From NCBI RefSeq assembly GCF_038066715.1, contig NZ_JBBUKT010000003.1, positions 434,001 to 498,000 on the forward strand: a stretch of DNA of 64,000 nucleotides. Direction: 5' to 3'. This DNA comes from Luteolibacter sp. Y139 (GTDB lineage Bacteria; Verrucomicrobiota; Verrucomicrobiia; Verrucomicrobiales; Akkermansiaceae). Each line of letters begins with the position of its first letter. The stretch's first letter is position 1. The position numbers and the translations under genes are program-made. Below the pieces are notes generated by a model. That model was not told where the DNA came from. It ran no database searches and saw only the letters and a program-made list of their open reading frames with translations. Shown in pieces: positions 17,000-25,924 of the stretch.

Positions 17000-19479
17000 C
17001 CTCCGCCGTCTTCCGCGCCGAGTTCTTGCGCGCTCTTCCGCTGTGGCCGTGGTTGATGGCCTCGCACGCCATCGCCGTGATCGCGGGCATCGCGCCTTCG
17101 AGCCTCACCGGCGAGGCCGGGATCCGGACCGACCTGCTCGGAGCCATCGCGAGCTGGAGCGTCGGCATCCTCAGCTTGGCCTTGGTCGTCCGGAGCTTGT
17201 GGGAGGAGAATCCGAACCGCTCCGAGCATTTCCTCGCCACCCGTCCCATACGGTTCGCCGCCCTGCTGAAAGGCAAGGCCACCGGGTTGTTCATTTTGGT
17301 GCTGCTACCCTTCCTGCTGACGGAAGCCGTCATGCTGATGGGCAAGGGTCAGCCGGCAGCGATCATCGGCATCGGTACCCTTGAAGCTCTCGTGATGCTT
17401 CTGGTCTTCATCGGCGTGGCATTTGCGGCTGTCTGGTGCTGGTCGAAGCGCTCGCAGATCTACATCGGCCTGCCCCTCGCCCTCGGCGTAATCATCACAA
17501 CCGCAGTCCTCCTCGACCGTGTGCCTTCGCTGAGATTCTCGGACTCGCCGTATCTCAGGGAAAGGCTCGCTTCCTTGCCCTTCATGCTGTGCGGCCTGCT
17601 GACCCTCGGGGTGGCGGCTGCGTTCTGTGCCTTGATCTTTCGTCGCGACCGCCGGCTCCGCCGCGTCTTTCTCTTCGCAGCCCTTGTGGGACTCGTTCCT
17701 GCCGTGCTGTTGCCGCTTGTTAGAATAAAGCCGGATGCAGCGAAACGCTACGAGGCATCCTTGGTTCACCTTACCCTTTCGAATCGCGAGATGGGCGACC
17801 GCCTGGCGAACTGGATCGAGGTCGAGCCTCCGCAGCCCGACCTTGCCAAAGATGCCGATATCCTCTGGTCGGTGGATTCCCTCAAGCTGAACGGCCAGCG
17901 AGCCGAGCCCTCGCCAGGGCAACGACTCGGTGACCGGCTCAGGATTACGAATTCGGACCAACTCTGGAATCACGCGGTGCGGGCCGCGCTGCATGGACAC
18001 TTCGGAGACGCGATTCACCTGCCGCCCCCGCGAGGCGAAGACGCCTCCTTTCCGGCAGTCACCGCGCTCCCGGGAAATCACGATCCCACACGCACGCTCG
18101 ATCTCGAACTGGGACTGCGCGGCACCATCCTCACCTGGCAGGTGGTGGCAGACTTGCCGGTAAAGGAAAAAGCCGAAGCTCGCTGGCAAAACACCAGGTG
18201 GGCCATCCGCGCATCCAATCAAGGGGATAACTTCATCAGCATCCAGCTCGTCCAAATCACACCCTACCTCTGGCTTTCCAATTTCGGAAATGACCAGCTT
18301 TCCGAGCGGATCCTCGAACGCTACTTCCTCATCCGTGACGATGGGCAGATCATTCAGCTGTCCGGCTGGAACTTCGGCATGCGCAGCGACTGGCGGCGCA
18401 CAAGCCTGAGCCTTCGGGAACGGGAAACGTCCATCGTGGAGAGTTCCCCTCGCTTCATGGACGAAGTCAACCCAGAGCCCGGCTTCTTGGTCGCCTCGGC
18501 AAACTACCGGCTGGTCATCGTCCGCGGCATCCCGACCGCTGACATCGCCATGACATGGAAGACGCCGACACCGCTTCCATGCACCGATTTGTGGACGCCC
18601 TCTCACCAGGCGCTCTCCGAGCCCCCGCCGGATCCGCGCGCAGGAACGGCCATCGAGTGGCTCCGGGATCACCCCGCACCGGCGTCGGGCGCCACCGATG
18701 AAGTCGCCCGGGCATGGCTGGACGAACTGATCCCGCGCATCGGAAACCGCCATACCAACGACCAGAATCGCCAGTTAAAGGCCGCAGTGGGAAGCCTCAT
18801 GAAAGAGCATCCCGGGCTGGTGATCAAGACCATGAAGGAACTCTCCCAGTTCTCGACAGGGGCTCGCGGAGTGTTCGGCTGGGCGGTGATGGATCACACT
18901 CCCCGCGACTACTTCCGCAAGATGACCGTCCGGGATTTCGACCAGGAACTCTACGGACTCGCGGTCCACAACGGTTGGCAGGGCGATCTAACAGGCGTGG
19001 CAAGCCAGCTCGTCCGGATGGGCTTCGGCTGGCAAGCCGAGGAGTCTCTCACGTTCTCTCCCAAGGAAGCAGGTCTCTCGGAAGCCGAATGGCGCGACTT
19101 CTTCCGCCTCTATCCCAAGCCAGACGCCTTCCGCGCATTGGCGGGCGTCGTCCTCCCACGCGAGGAACTCGAAAAGCAAGTCGACCGCCTCCTTGAGGAT
19201 TACGATTGCCCTCTCCCAAATCCCCATATCGATCCCCTTCTCGAACTCGCGCTCGCCCGCGGCCGGAGCGAGGCACCTCGCTGGCTCCGCGATGGCATCC
19301 GAAGAAAACAGGCCATCTCGGAACGATACGAATCGGTCTGGATCGATAAGCCCATCCGCAAGTGGTTCGCGGTGCCAAGCCACTTGAAGACCGAAGATGA
19401 AGTCGTCGGCTGGTTCCTCGGCAACGAGCCCGACCGCTACGCCTTCGATCCCGCTTCAGGAAAATTCCACCTCCGCTAG
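16996..19479 (+). CDS. ABC transporter permease-like membrane protein with large soluble domain
   Basis: An 827-residue protein. About six hydrophobic helices occupy residues 15-240 (for example HAIAVIAGIAP, FILVLLPFLLTEAVML, LPLALGVIITTAVLL). One more near residue 235 (VFLFAALVGLVPAVLLPLV) leads into some 580 polar residues that probably lie outside the membrane. The N-terminal part resembles ABC-2 or YtrC-type permeases in helix layout; the tail is not recognised. ATG at 16996 overlaps the ATPase stop, with AAGGA a few bases upstream. It is the second component of the GntR-regulated ABC system. The unusually rare AGA and GTT codons near 17719 belong to a motif discussed in the findings. Confidence 0.75.
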   Translation: MTSAVFRAEFLRALPLWPWLMASHAIAVIAGIAPSSLTGEAGIRTDLLGAIASWSVGILSLALVVRSLWEENPNRSEHFLATRPIRFAALLKGKATGLFILVLLPFLLTEAVMLMGKGQPAAIIGIGTLEALVMLLVFIGVAFAAVWCWSKRSQIYIGLPLALGVIITTAVLLDRVPSLRFSDSPYLRERLASLPFMLCGLLTLGVAAAFCALIFRRDRRLRRVFLFAALVGLVPAVLLPLVRIKPDAAKRYEASLVHLTLSNREMGDRLANWIEVEPPQPDLAKDADILWSVDSLKLNGQRAEPSPGQRLGDRLRITNSDQLWNHAVRAALHGHFGDAIHLPPPRGEDASFPAVTALPGNHDPTRTLDLELGLRGTILTWQVVADLPVKEKAEARWQNTRWAIRASNQGDNFISIQLVQITPYLWLSNFGNDQLSERILERYFLIRDDGQIIQLSGWNFGMRSDWRRTSLSLRERETSIVESSPRFMDEVNPEPGFLVASANYRLVIVRGIPTADIAMTWKTPTPLPCTDLWTPSHQALSEPPPDPRAGTAIEWLRDHPAPASGATDEVARAWLDELIPRIGNRHTNDQNRQLKAAVGSLMKEHPGLVIKTMKELSQFSTGARGVFGWAVMDHTPRDYFRKMTVRDFDQELYGLAVHNGWQGDLTGVASQLVRMGFGWQAEESLTFSPKEAGLSEAEWRDFFRLYPKPDAFRALAGVVLPREELEKQVDRLLEDYDCPLPNPHIDPLLELALARGRSEAPRWLRDGIRRKQAISERYESVWIDKPIRKWFAVPSHLKTEDEVVGWFLGNEPDRYAFDPASGKFHLR

Positions 19480-19482
19480 GCC

Positions 19483-21111
19483 ATGTTTGTCTCACCGCTT
19501 TCCCGCATTCTCATGGTGCTGACCTTGCTGGCATTCGCCGGGGCCTTCTCCTTTGTAGAGGAACCCGGCGGCACGTTCCGCAATACCCTGACCGGTGCCT
19601 CGCTGACCTTGTGGGCGGTCACGATCGCAAGGTTGGTGACCGAAGGTTCGGCATGTGATGATCGCGGCTTCCATCGCACCCGCCCCCGTGGCGAACGAAT
19701 GGCCTTGCGACGGATCAATTGCATCCTTGCCGGCATGGTCGTCGCGATCGCATCCATCGCTGCGGTGCGGGGCTGGATCTACCACCTCGGCTGGCCATCA
19801 GCCCTTTGGGCAGCTGCAATCACACTCGTGCCCGTCGCATCGTTCACCATGGCGATGGCCGCCGGCACGGGCATCTTGATCCAACGCAAGACCAGCGTTC
19901 GCAGGGTGATCCTGATCCTCCTCGCCGGTCCCATCGGCCTGGCATTGGTAACGATGGTCGTTCCCTACACCGCACGATGGATCAGTTCGATCGTCTCCGA
20001 CTATCGGATGGGCATGGGGTTCGAGTGGAGAAGCATGCCAGCGTGGATGAGCGCGCCGACATGGGCGAGCGCGCTCGGTGTCGCGGGCTACGGCGTCGCC
20101 TGGTGGCTCGCTTCACGGCAGCGCCGGGGAAGAACCGCCATCCTGCTCGCAGGCCTCACCGGCATCCTGATCCAGCTTCGCGTCACGAAAGCTCCTCTGG
20201 AACCGGAGACCAGCCTGCCCGTCTCCGCGGTAAAAATCGAACGGCTGCCGGCCCCTCCACCCTCGAAATCACTGTCGGAAAGCATGATGCCTCGCTTCAG
20301 GGACGACTGGGGCATGAGAGACCCGCAAATCCTCTCCTCCCTGCGCGCCACGAATCTCGGAGAGAATGAGCATATCGACTTCAATCTGCTGATCGACCCT
20401 CAGGAGCATTCTTCTCAGAGGTATCAATCTCCGTCCGGTGGGCTTGGCCGGGATCACGACGCCTTCCTGCTGAAGGACAGCGAGAATCTCTGGCTGCGAT
20501 CCGATTTGGATGCCCTGATGGACGATCTCGCAAGGAGACTGCCGGGCTACCCGAAGTTGGAATACCGGAACGGTCAGGACTCGATCTCACAGCGGGAGTC
20601 GATTTCCAATAAAGCGGATCAAGCCCAGTTGACGACCGCACCATGGACAATCGATGGGGTAATGTTCCAGTTGGATGATCTCGGAAGTTTCCCGGTGCTT
20701 GCCCACAGTTCCTCCCGGCTCAATGGCGGCGGAATGGTGAAAACCTGGGACCTGCGACTCAGCCACTACGAGACCTCGCTGGGATTTCGCGTGATTCAGC
20801 CCGACCCGCCCTCCGTTCCGGCCCCGGATCAAATGCTATTCGATGGCATGTACGCGCGCCCTGCCGCGAATATGATCTGGGCGATCATGGTCAACGAAAG
20901 CAGCACCAAGGCACTGATGGTCCTCGATGGAAGGAACTTCCAGATGGGACGCCAACGCGCCTTCGGCTCCCACTGGTCGGATTTCTGGTTGAATCTCCGC
21001 TACTCTGGAAACCCTCAGAAGTGGACCGAAGAGGAAGTGCTTCGCTCTAAAATTCACCTCTTCGTTTCGCGCCCGGTGGCAAAAGTCCACGCCTCCCTTC
21101 CCCCGCCCTGA
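19483..21111 (+). CDS. Membrane protein with soluble tail, second permease-like subunit
   Basis: A 542-residue protein starting three bases after the previous gene. Residues 1-220 contain about six hydrophobic helices (ILMVLTLLAFAGAFSF, WAAAITLVPVASFTMAMAAG, VILILLAGPIGLALVTMVV, ILLAGLTGILIQL). Residues 230-542 are a polar domain with no recognised motif. The plan, helices first and a long exported domain after, repeats that of the upstream 827-residue protein in shorter form, so they may be diverged partners in one transporter. It is the last gene of the GntR-ABC operon; no terminator is obvious in the 103 bases that follow. Confidence 0.65.
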   Translation: MFVSPLSRILMVLTLLAFAGAFSFVEEPGGTFRNTLTGASLTLWAVTIARLVTEGSACDDRGFHRTRPRGERMALRRINCILAGMVVAIASIAAVRGWIYHLGWPSALWAAAITLVPVASFTMAMAAGTGILIQRKTSVRRVILILLAGPIGLALVTMVVPYTARWISSIVSDYRMGMGFEWRSMPAWMSAPTWASALGVAGYGVAWWLASRQRRGRTAILLAGLTGILIQLRVTKAPLEPETSLPVSAVKIERLPAPPPSKSLSESMMPRFRDDWGMRDPQILSSLRATNLGENEHIDFNLLIDPQEHSSQRYQSPSGGLGRDHDAFLLKDSENLWLRSDLDALMDDLARRLPGYPKLEYRNGQDSISQRESISNKADQAQLTTAPWTIDGVMFQLDDLGSFPVLAHSSSRLNGGGMVKTWDLRLSHYETSLGFRVIQPDPPSVPAPDQMLFDGMYARPAANMIWAIMVNESSTKALMVLDGRNFQMGRQRAFGSHWSDFWLNLRYSGNPQKWTEEEVLRSKIHLFVSRPVAKVHASLPPP

Positions 21112-21214
21112 CCGCTCAGGCCGAAATTCCCCCCTTCCCGGCCATGGAAAGAAGGATTTCCTCCCCATCCATTCGGTTGACGCGGCCTCCCAAAGCACTA
21201 GCGTTCCGCCCGTT

Positions 21215-21940
21215 ATGCGCCTCATCCACCTTACCGCCGCCATCTTGGCCACCACCGGTTTCGCTCTCGCCCAGGAGCCCGGAGCCCCTGCAACCCCTGC
21301 CGCCGAGGAAGCCGCAGCGGCTCCTGCCTCCAAGCAGGACATCAGCTACTCGATCGGCACCATGATCGCCGGCAATCTCAAGTCGCAGGGCATCGATATC
21401 GACCTCGCCGAGCTTACCAAGGGCATCACCGACACTCTCGGAGGCCAAAAGCCGCGCCTCGATCAGGCTGCGGTGCAGAAGGTCATGATGGCCTTCCAGC
21501 AGCAGCAAATGAAGGCCCATGAGGAAAAGGCAGCCGCCGCCTCGGGTAAGAACAAGGAAGAAGGCGCCGCCTTCCTCGCCAAGAACGCCAAGGAAGAAGG
21601 CGTGGTCACCACCGCCAGCGGCCTCCAGTACAAGATCCTCAAGCAAGGTGACGGCGCCAAGCCCACCGCCACCGACACCGTCAAGGTTCACTACCACGGC
21701 ACCCTCCTCAGCGGAAAGGTGTTCGATAGCTCCGTGGACCGCGGCGAGCCGATCAGCTTCCCGCTCAATGGCGTGATCAAGGGCTGGACCGAGGGCGTGC
21801 AGCTCATGCCGGTCGGCTCCAAGTTCAAGTTCTTCATCCCTTCCGATCTTGCCTACGGCGACAACGGCGCGGGTGCTGACATCGGACCAGGCGCCACCCT
21901 GATTTTCGAAGTCGAGCTGCTCGCCATCGAGAAGAAGTAA
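21215..21940 (+). CDS. Secreted FKBP-type peptidyl-prolyl isomerase
   Basis: A 241-residue cis-trans prolyl isomerase of the FklB/FkpA/Mip type. A signal peptide (MRLIHLTAAILATTGFALAQ) leads to the periplasm. Residues about 40-125 are the helical dimerisation domain (ISYSIGTMIAGNLKSQGIDID and the QQQQMKAHEEKAA helix). Residues 130-240 are the FKBP domain: VKVHYHGTLLSGKVFDSS, GEPISFPLNGVIKGWTEG, LMPVGSKFKFFIPSDLAYGD and ATLIFEVELLAI all match the catalytic fold. It would assist folding of exported proteins. It stands alone with its own terminator. Confidence 0.95.
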   Translation: MRLIHLTAAILATTGFALAQEPGAPATPAAEEAAAAPASKQDISYSIGTMIAGNLKSQGIDIDLAELTKGITDTLGGQKPRLDQAAVQKVMMAFQQQQMKAHEEKAAAASGKNKEEGAAFLAKNAKEEGVVTTASGLQYKILKQGDGAKPTATDTVKVHYHGTLLSGKVFDSSVDRGEPISFPLNGVIKGWTEGVQLMPVGSKFKFFIPSDLAYGDNGAGADIGPGATLIFEVELLAIEKK

Positions 21941-21971
21941 GCAGCAGGCTCCTTCGACATCATCTTTTGAC

Positions 21972-22007
21972 AGCGGTCCCGGTTAACCCCCGGGACCGCT
22001 TTTTTTT
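21972..22007 (+). terminator. Rho-independent terminator of the FKBP gene
   Basis: AGCGGTCCCGG (21972-21982) pairs perfectly with CCGGGACCGCT (21990-22000) around a seven-base loop and is followed by a run of eight T residues. It lies 32 bases after the FKBP stop codon. Confidence 0.95.
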
Positions 22008-22121
22008 GGCCCCGCCCGGTCCGCATTCCAAAAATACCCCCATCTTTCCTACCGACGGATGTAACGAATCCCGCTACATGCACGATGTGTATTCCGGGGA
22101 ATCCCAAGCTCCCGCACCACC

Positions 22122-23441
22122 ATGAAGCCCCTCCACCTCCTTCCACCAGCCGTGGCCATCGCCGCCTCGGGCATCTGGCTCGGACTCCAGCAGCAGTCGA
22201 TTTCCACCCTGGAAAAGGAAACCGTGCTGCTCCGCAAGCACGTCGACGCTGCAAAACAAGCCGCGGCAGGGGATCACTCCTCGCTCGCCGCCGCCCGCGC
22301 CGATGGCAAGAAGGGAAAAGACCCGGACGCCATCAATTGGAAGGACCTCGCCGACACCATGGCAAAGGCCGAGCACGGCGGCATGCCGGACATGCGCGCC
22401 ATGATGAAGCTCCAGAGCAAGCTGATGTCCCTCAGCGGTGATGAGCTGAAGGCCGCCCTCGACGAGATCGCCGCCCTCGACCTCAGCAAGGACGCCCGCA
22501 ATAGCCTCGAGAACATGCTGATCAACCTGCTGGCCCAAAAGGACCCGAAGCTGGTGCTGGATCGCTACCTCGACCGCATGAACGACAGCCGCAACGGCTT
22601 CTCGGGCTGGCAGATGGCCAATGCCTTCCAGCAGTGGGCTCGCAAGGACGGTGCCGCAGCCGTGGCATGGCTCGATGCCCAAGTCGCAGCCGGGAAGTTC
22701 GAAAGCAAGTCACTCGATGGAAAGAACGATAGCCGCCTGAAGTTTGAAAGCGCGGCCATTGCGGCACTCCTCAACTCGGATGTCGATGCCGCCGGCAAGC
22801 GCCTCTCCGCGCTCCCGGAAGACCAGCGGCGCGAGCTGTTCGAACAAGGCATGTTCTCCAACCTCAAGCCAGGCACCGAAAAGAACCTCGCTGCCCTGGT
22901 CCGCTCACAAGTCCCGGAGAAAGAACAGCCACAAGCACTGGCCAATTCCACCGGCATGCTCGTCCATCAGGGTGGCTACGAACGGGTCGGCAAGTTCCTC
23001 GACGAAATCGATGCCACCCCGGCTGAGCGCAATGAAGTCGTGAAAAGGGCAGCCTCAAGCCAGCTCCAGCAACTCGCCCAACAAGGAAAGGTGGACCGCG
23101 AAGCCGTCGACAAGATGCGCGAGTGGGCCGCCCAAGAGTCATCACCGGAATCGGTCGACAAGATCACCGGCGAGTCGCTCGGCAATATCTGGAACCGTGA
23201 TTCCAAGTGGCAGGATAGCGCCAAGATCGTCAGCGACCTTTACGCCGAGAAACCGAGCGATGACTTGCTGATCTCATTCCTCAGCGGCCACCAGTCCTCC
23301 CAGGCGTCCAACAAGGAAGCGGCCGTCGCACTCGCCGCGAAAATCTCCGACGAAACCAAGCGCGCCGAAGTCATCGCCAATATCCAGGGCAGGGAGATCC
23401 ACACGAGCACCACCACCAGCGCCACCATCATCACCGAATAA
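22122..23441 (+). CDS. Membrane-anchored helical-repeat protein, unknown function
   Basis: A 439-residue protein. An uncleaved anchor or signal segment (HLLPPAVAIAASGIWLG) is followed by a coiled-coil stretch (STLEKETVLLRKHVDAA) and then an all-helical region with loose repeats of the style WxxxDxxAAxxWL (WARKDGAAAVAWLDAQV). Such repeats are expanded in Verrucomicrobiota, from memory, and resemble TPR/Sel1-like scaffolds; no enzyme motif is seen. It is paralogous in plan to the next gene, which begins four bases later. Role unknown; a periplasmic protein-protein interaction role is a guess. Confidence 0.7.
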   Translation: MKPLHLLPPAVAIAASGIWLGLQQQSISTLEKETVLLRKHVDAAKQAAAGDHSSLAAARADGKKGKDPDAINWKDLADTMAKAEHGGMPDMRAMMKLQSKLMSLSGDELKAALDEIAALDLSKDARNSLENMLINLLAQKDPKLVLDRYLDRMNDSRNGFSGWQMANAFQQWARKDGAAAVAWLDAQVAAGKFESKSLDGKNDSRLKFESAAIAALLNSDVDAAGKRLSALPEDQRRELFEQGMFSNLKPGTEKNLAALVRSQVPEKEQPQALANSTGMLVHQGGYERVGKFLDEIDATPAERNEVVKRAASSQLQQLAQQGKVDREAVDKMREWAAQESSPESVDKITGESLGNIWNRDSKWQDSAKIVSDLYAEKPSDDLLISFLSGHQSSQASNKEAAVALAAKISDETKRAEVIANIQGREIHTSTTTSATIITE

Positions 23442-23445
23442 GGTC

Positions 23446-24708
23446 ATGAAAGCCTCACTCTTTGCCTCCCTCGTCATCCTCATCGCCGGCGGTCTGCTCG
23501 GCTGGAAGCAGCACGGCCAGCTCGTCACCGTGCGCGAGTCCCACCGTCTCGTCGAAGAAGAAGCCCGCGCCCTCGGCTTGAATCCGGAAGCCCTTCTAAC
23601 AGAAGGCAAGCCGCCGCTCCCCACCAAGTCCACTCGCGAAGACCCGGGCGCGAAGATCGCCGAGGCCAAATCCTTCGCGAAGGAACTGATCGCCTTCGGC
23701 AAGAAAATGAAGGAGCAGGAAAAGTCGGGTGAACCGCCCGATGAGAAGCTCCAGAAAGAGATCATGGAAACGCTCCGCCGTTTCATGGATCTCAGCCCCA
23801 CCCAGATCAAGGCCGTCATCGCTGAGCTCAAGGACAGCCAGGACCTCGACGATGACATGCGCCGCGGCATCGTTGGCTTCTCCATCATGATGCTGGCGAA
23901 CGATCAGCCGGAAGCGGCGATCGCCATCTACACCGAGTCCTCCGACATGAAGGGCCTCGAAGAGATGGGACCTCACGTCATCGCCTCCGCACTCGGCAAG
24001 TGGTCGGAGAAGGACCCGGTCGCGGCGATGGAGTGGGTCAAAAAGAATGCCGAGAAATATCCCAACCTGGTCACCGAGGACACCAAGACCGCCATCCTCG
24101 CCGGTGCCGCCAAGCAAGACCCGAAGCTCGCGATCGGCATGGCAGATGATCTCGGCCTGAAGGAGCAGAGCCGCGTGGCCAACGGCTTGGCCAGCTCCGC
24201 GCGCACCTCGGAGGAGCGCAATGCCTTGCTCCAAACCTTGCGCGCCGAGAAAGACAAGGCCGACCTGACCAAGACGACCCTGATGTCCTTGGGCGGGCAG
24301 CTTACCAATGAAGGCTTCGAGTCCAGCCAGGCCTGGCTCTCCTCCGCCAAGCTCAGCAAGGAAGAGACCCAGTCCATCGCCCAAGGGATCTCTTCCTGGC
24401 AAGCTGGTGCCGATACCGGCAAATGGATCGAGTGGATGGATGGCAAGGTGCCCGACGATACCCTGACGCAAAAGACCGACGAGATGGTCCGGCAATGGAC
24501 CCGCAACGACTACAAGTCCGCCGGCGAATGGATCGGCACCCTCAAGGATGGCGCGGCGAAGGACTCAGCCATCAAGTCCTTCGCCAAAACCGTGGCCCCC
24601 TACGAGCCGGAGGCCGCGCTGCAGTGGGCGAATAGCCTGCCGGAGGGGAAAGAGCGCGACCAATTGCTCGAGCAGATCCGCAATACGAAACCCGAGAAAG
24701 GGAAGTAA
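23446..24708 (+). CDS. Membrane-anchored helical-repeat protein, tandem paralogue
   Basis: A 420-residue protein with an N-terminal hydrophobic anchor (SLVILIAGGLLGW), a charged linker and helical repeats. The WxxxDPxAAxxWxxxL repeat is clearest here: WSEKDPVAAMEWVKKN, WTRNDYKSAGEWIGTL and the final PYEPEAALQWANSLPEGKER. The previous gene ends five bases upstream and shares this plan, so the two are tandem duplicates in one operon. No catalytic motif is visible. The 132 bases after it hold nothing I can name. Confidence 0.7.
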   Translation: MKASLFASLVILIAGGLLGWKQHGQLVTVRESHRLVEEEARALGLNPEALLTEGKPPLPTKSTREDPGAKIAEAKSFAKELIAFGKKMKEQEKSGEPPDEKLQKEIMETLRRFMDLSPTQIKAVIAELKDSQDLDDDMRRGIVGFSIMMLANDQPEAAIAIYTESSDMKGLEEMGPHVIASALGKWSEKDPVAAMEWVKKNAEKYPNLVTEDTKTAILAGAAKQDPKLAIGMADDLGLKEQSRVANGLASSARTSEERNALLQTLRAEKDKADLTKTTLMSLGGQLTNEGFESSQAWLSSAKLSKEETQSIAQGISSWQAGADTGKWIEWMDGKVPDDTLTQKTDEMVRQWTRNDYKSAGEWIGTLKDGAAKDSAIKSFAKTVAPYEPEAALQWANSLPEGKERDQLLEQIRNTKPEKGK

Positions 24709-24840
24709 ACGTCGCGAGACGCGGATGGACGCCCCATCCCGGGTGTGGAAGATCGATCGCGAGGAGCGGACCGCCTCAGGCTTGGCATTCGCCAATTTCT
24801 GAAATAATCCGTCACCTCACGTCGTTTTACCGCCCCGATC

Positions 24841-25917
24841 ATGCAGAATCCCATCCGCGTTCTTTGCGTCGGAGCTGGCCACATGGGCCGCTCGCACGCG
24901 CTTGCCTACCATCGCATTCCCGGCTTCGAGATCTGCGGAATCGTCACCCGCTCGGCGGACAGCCGCGGGAAACTGAATGCCGAGCTGGGCGGCGGCTACC
25001 CGGAATTCGCGGACTTCCACGAAGCCCTCGCCGCGACGAAGCCGGACGCCGTGAGCATCTCCACCTACCCGGACACCCACGGCCCTTATGCCGAGGCCGC
25101 CTTCGACGCCGGCTGCCACGTCTTCATCGAGAAGCCTTTGGCCGAGAACGTCGTGGCCGCGGAAGGCATCGTCGCCAAGGCCAAGTCGAGCGGGAAGAAA
25201 CTCGTCATCGGCTACATCCTCCGCCACCACCCGAGCTGGATCAAATTCATCGAGATGGCGCAGACCCTCGGCAAGCCGCTGGTGATGCGCATGAACCTCA
25301 ACCAGCAATCCAGCGGCGCGAATTGGAAGACTCACCAGGCGCTGATGTCCTCCATCTCACCGATCGTCGACTGCGGCGTGCACTACGTCGACGTCATGTG
25401 CCAAATGACCCGCTCCAAGCCGGTGCGAGTCTCCGGCATCGGCGCGCGGCTCACTGACGCGCTGCCCGAGGGAAAGATCAACTACGGCGCACTCCAGGTG
25501 ACCTTCGAGGATGGCTCCGTCGGCTGGTATGAAGCCGGTTGGGGCCCGATGATGAGCGAGGTCGCCTTCTTCGTGAAGGACGTCGTCGGCCCGAAAGGCT
25601 GCGTCTCCATCGTCGCCGACAAGGCCGCCGCCGAAGGCCAGAGTTCCAACGTGGATGCCCACACCCAGACCCAATCCCTCCGCCTGCATCACTCGCAGCT
25701 CACCCCCGAAGGCACCTTCGCCAAGGCCGACGAATCGATCCGCCTCGACGACGAACCCGACCACGACGGCTTGTGCCACCGCGAGCAGGAGTATTTCCTC
25801 AAGGCAATCCACGAAGATCTCGATTTGACCGACCACATGGAAGGCGCACTTTCCTCGATGCGCATCGTCGAGGCCGCCGATGAAAGCTTCCGCACCGGCA
25901 ACACCATTGCTCTCTAA
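24841..25917 (+). CDS. Gfo/Idh/MocA family oxidoreductase
   Basis: A 358-residue NAD(P)-dependent sugar or inositol dehydrogenase. The Rossmann motif GAGHMG is at residues 11-16, and EKPL (97-100) holds the family's active-site lysine. The C-terminal half is the alpha/beta domain with ISPIVDCGVHYVDVM, where a histidine of the GVH type contributes to catalysis. The next gene encodes two DUF1080 domains and starts seven bases after this stop. Recent work on DUF1080 as 3-keto-glycoside hydrolase or lyase pairs it with Gfo/Idh enzymes that oxidise C3 of glucosides; that pairing is the likely role here (inference). Confidence 0.92.
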   Translation: MQNPIRVLCVGAGHMGRSHALAYHRIPGFEICGIVTRSADSRGKLNAELGGGYPEFADFHEALAATKPDAVSISTYPDTHGPYAEAAFDAGCHVFIEKPLAENVVAAEGIVAKAKSSGKKLVIGYILRHHPSWIKFIEMAQTLGKPLVMRMNLNQQSSGANWKTHQALMSSISPIVDCGVHYVDVMCQMTRSKPVRVSGIGARLTDALPEGKINYGALQVTFEDGSVGWYEAGWGPMMSEVAFFVKDVVGPKGCVSIVADKAAAEGQSSNVDAHTQTQSLRLHHSQLTPEGTFAKADESIRLDDEPDHDGLCHREQEYFLKAIHEDLDLTDHMEGALSSMRIVEAADESFRTGNTIAL

Positions 25918-25924
25918 CATCTTT

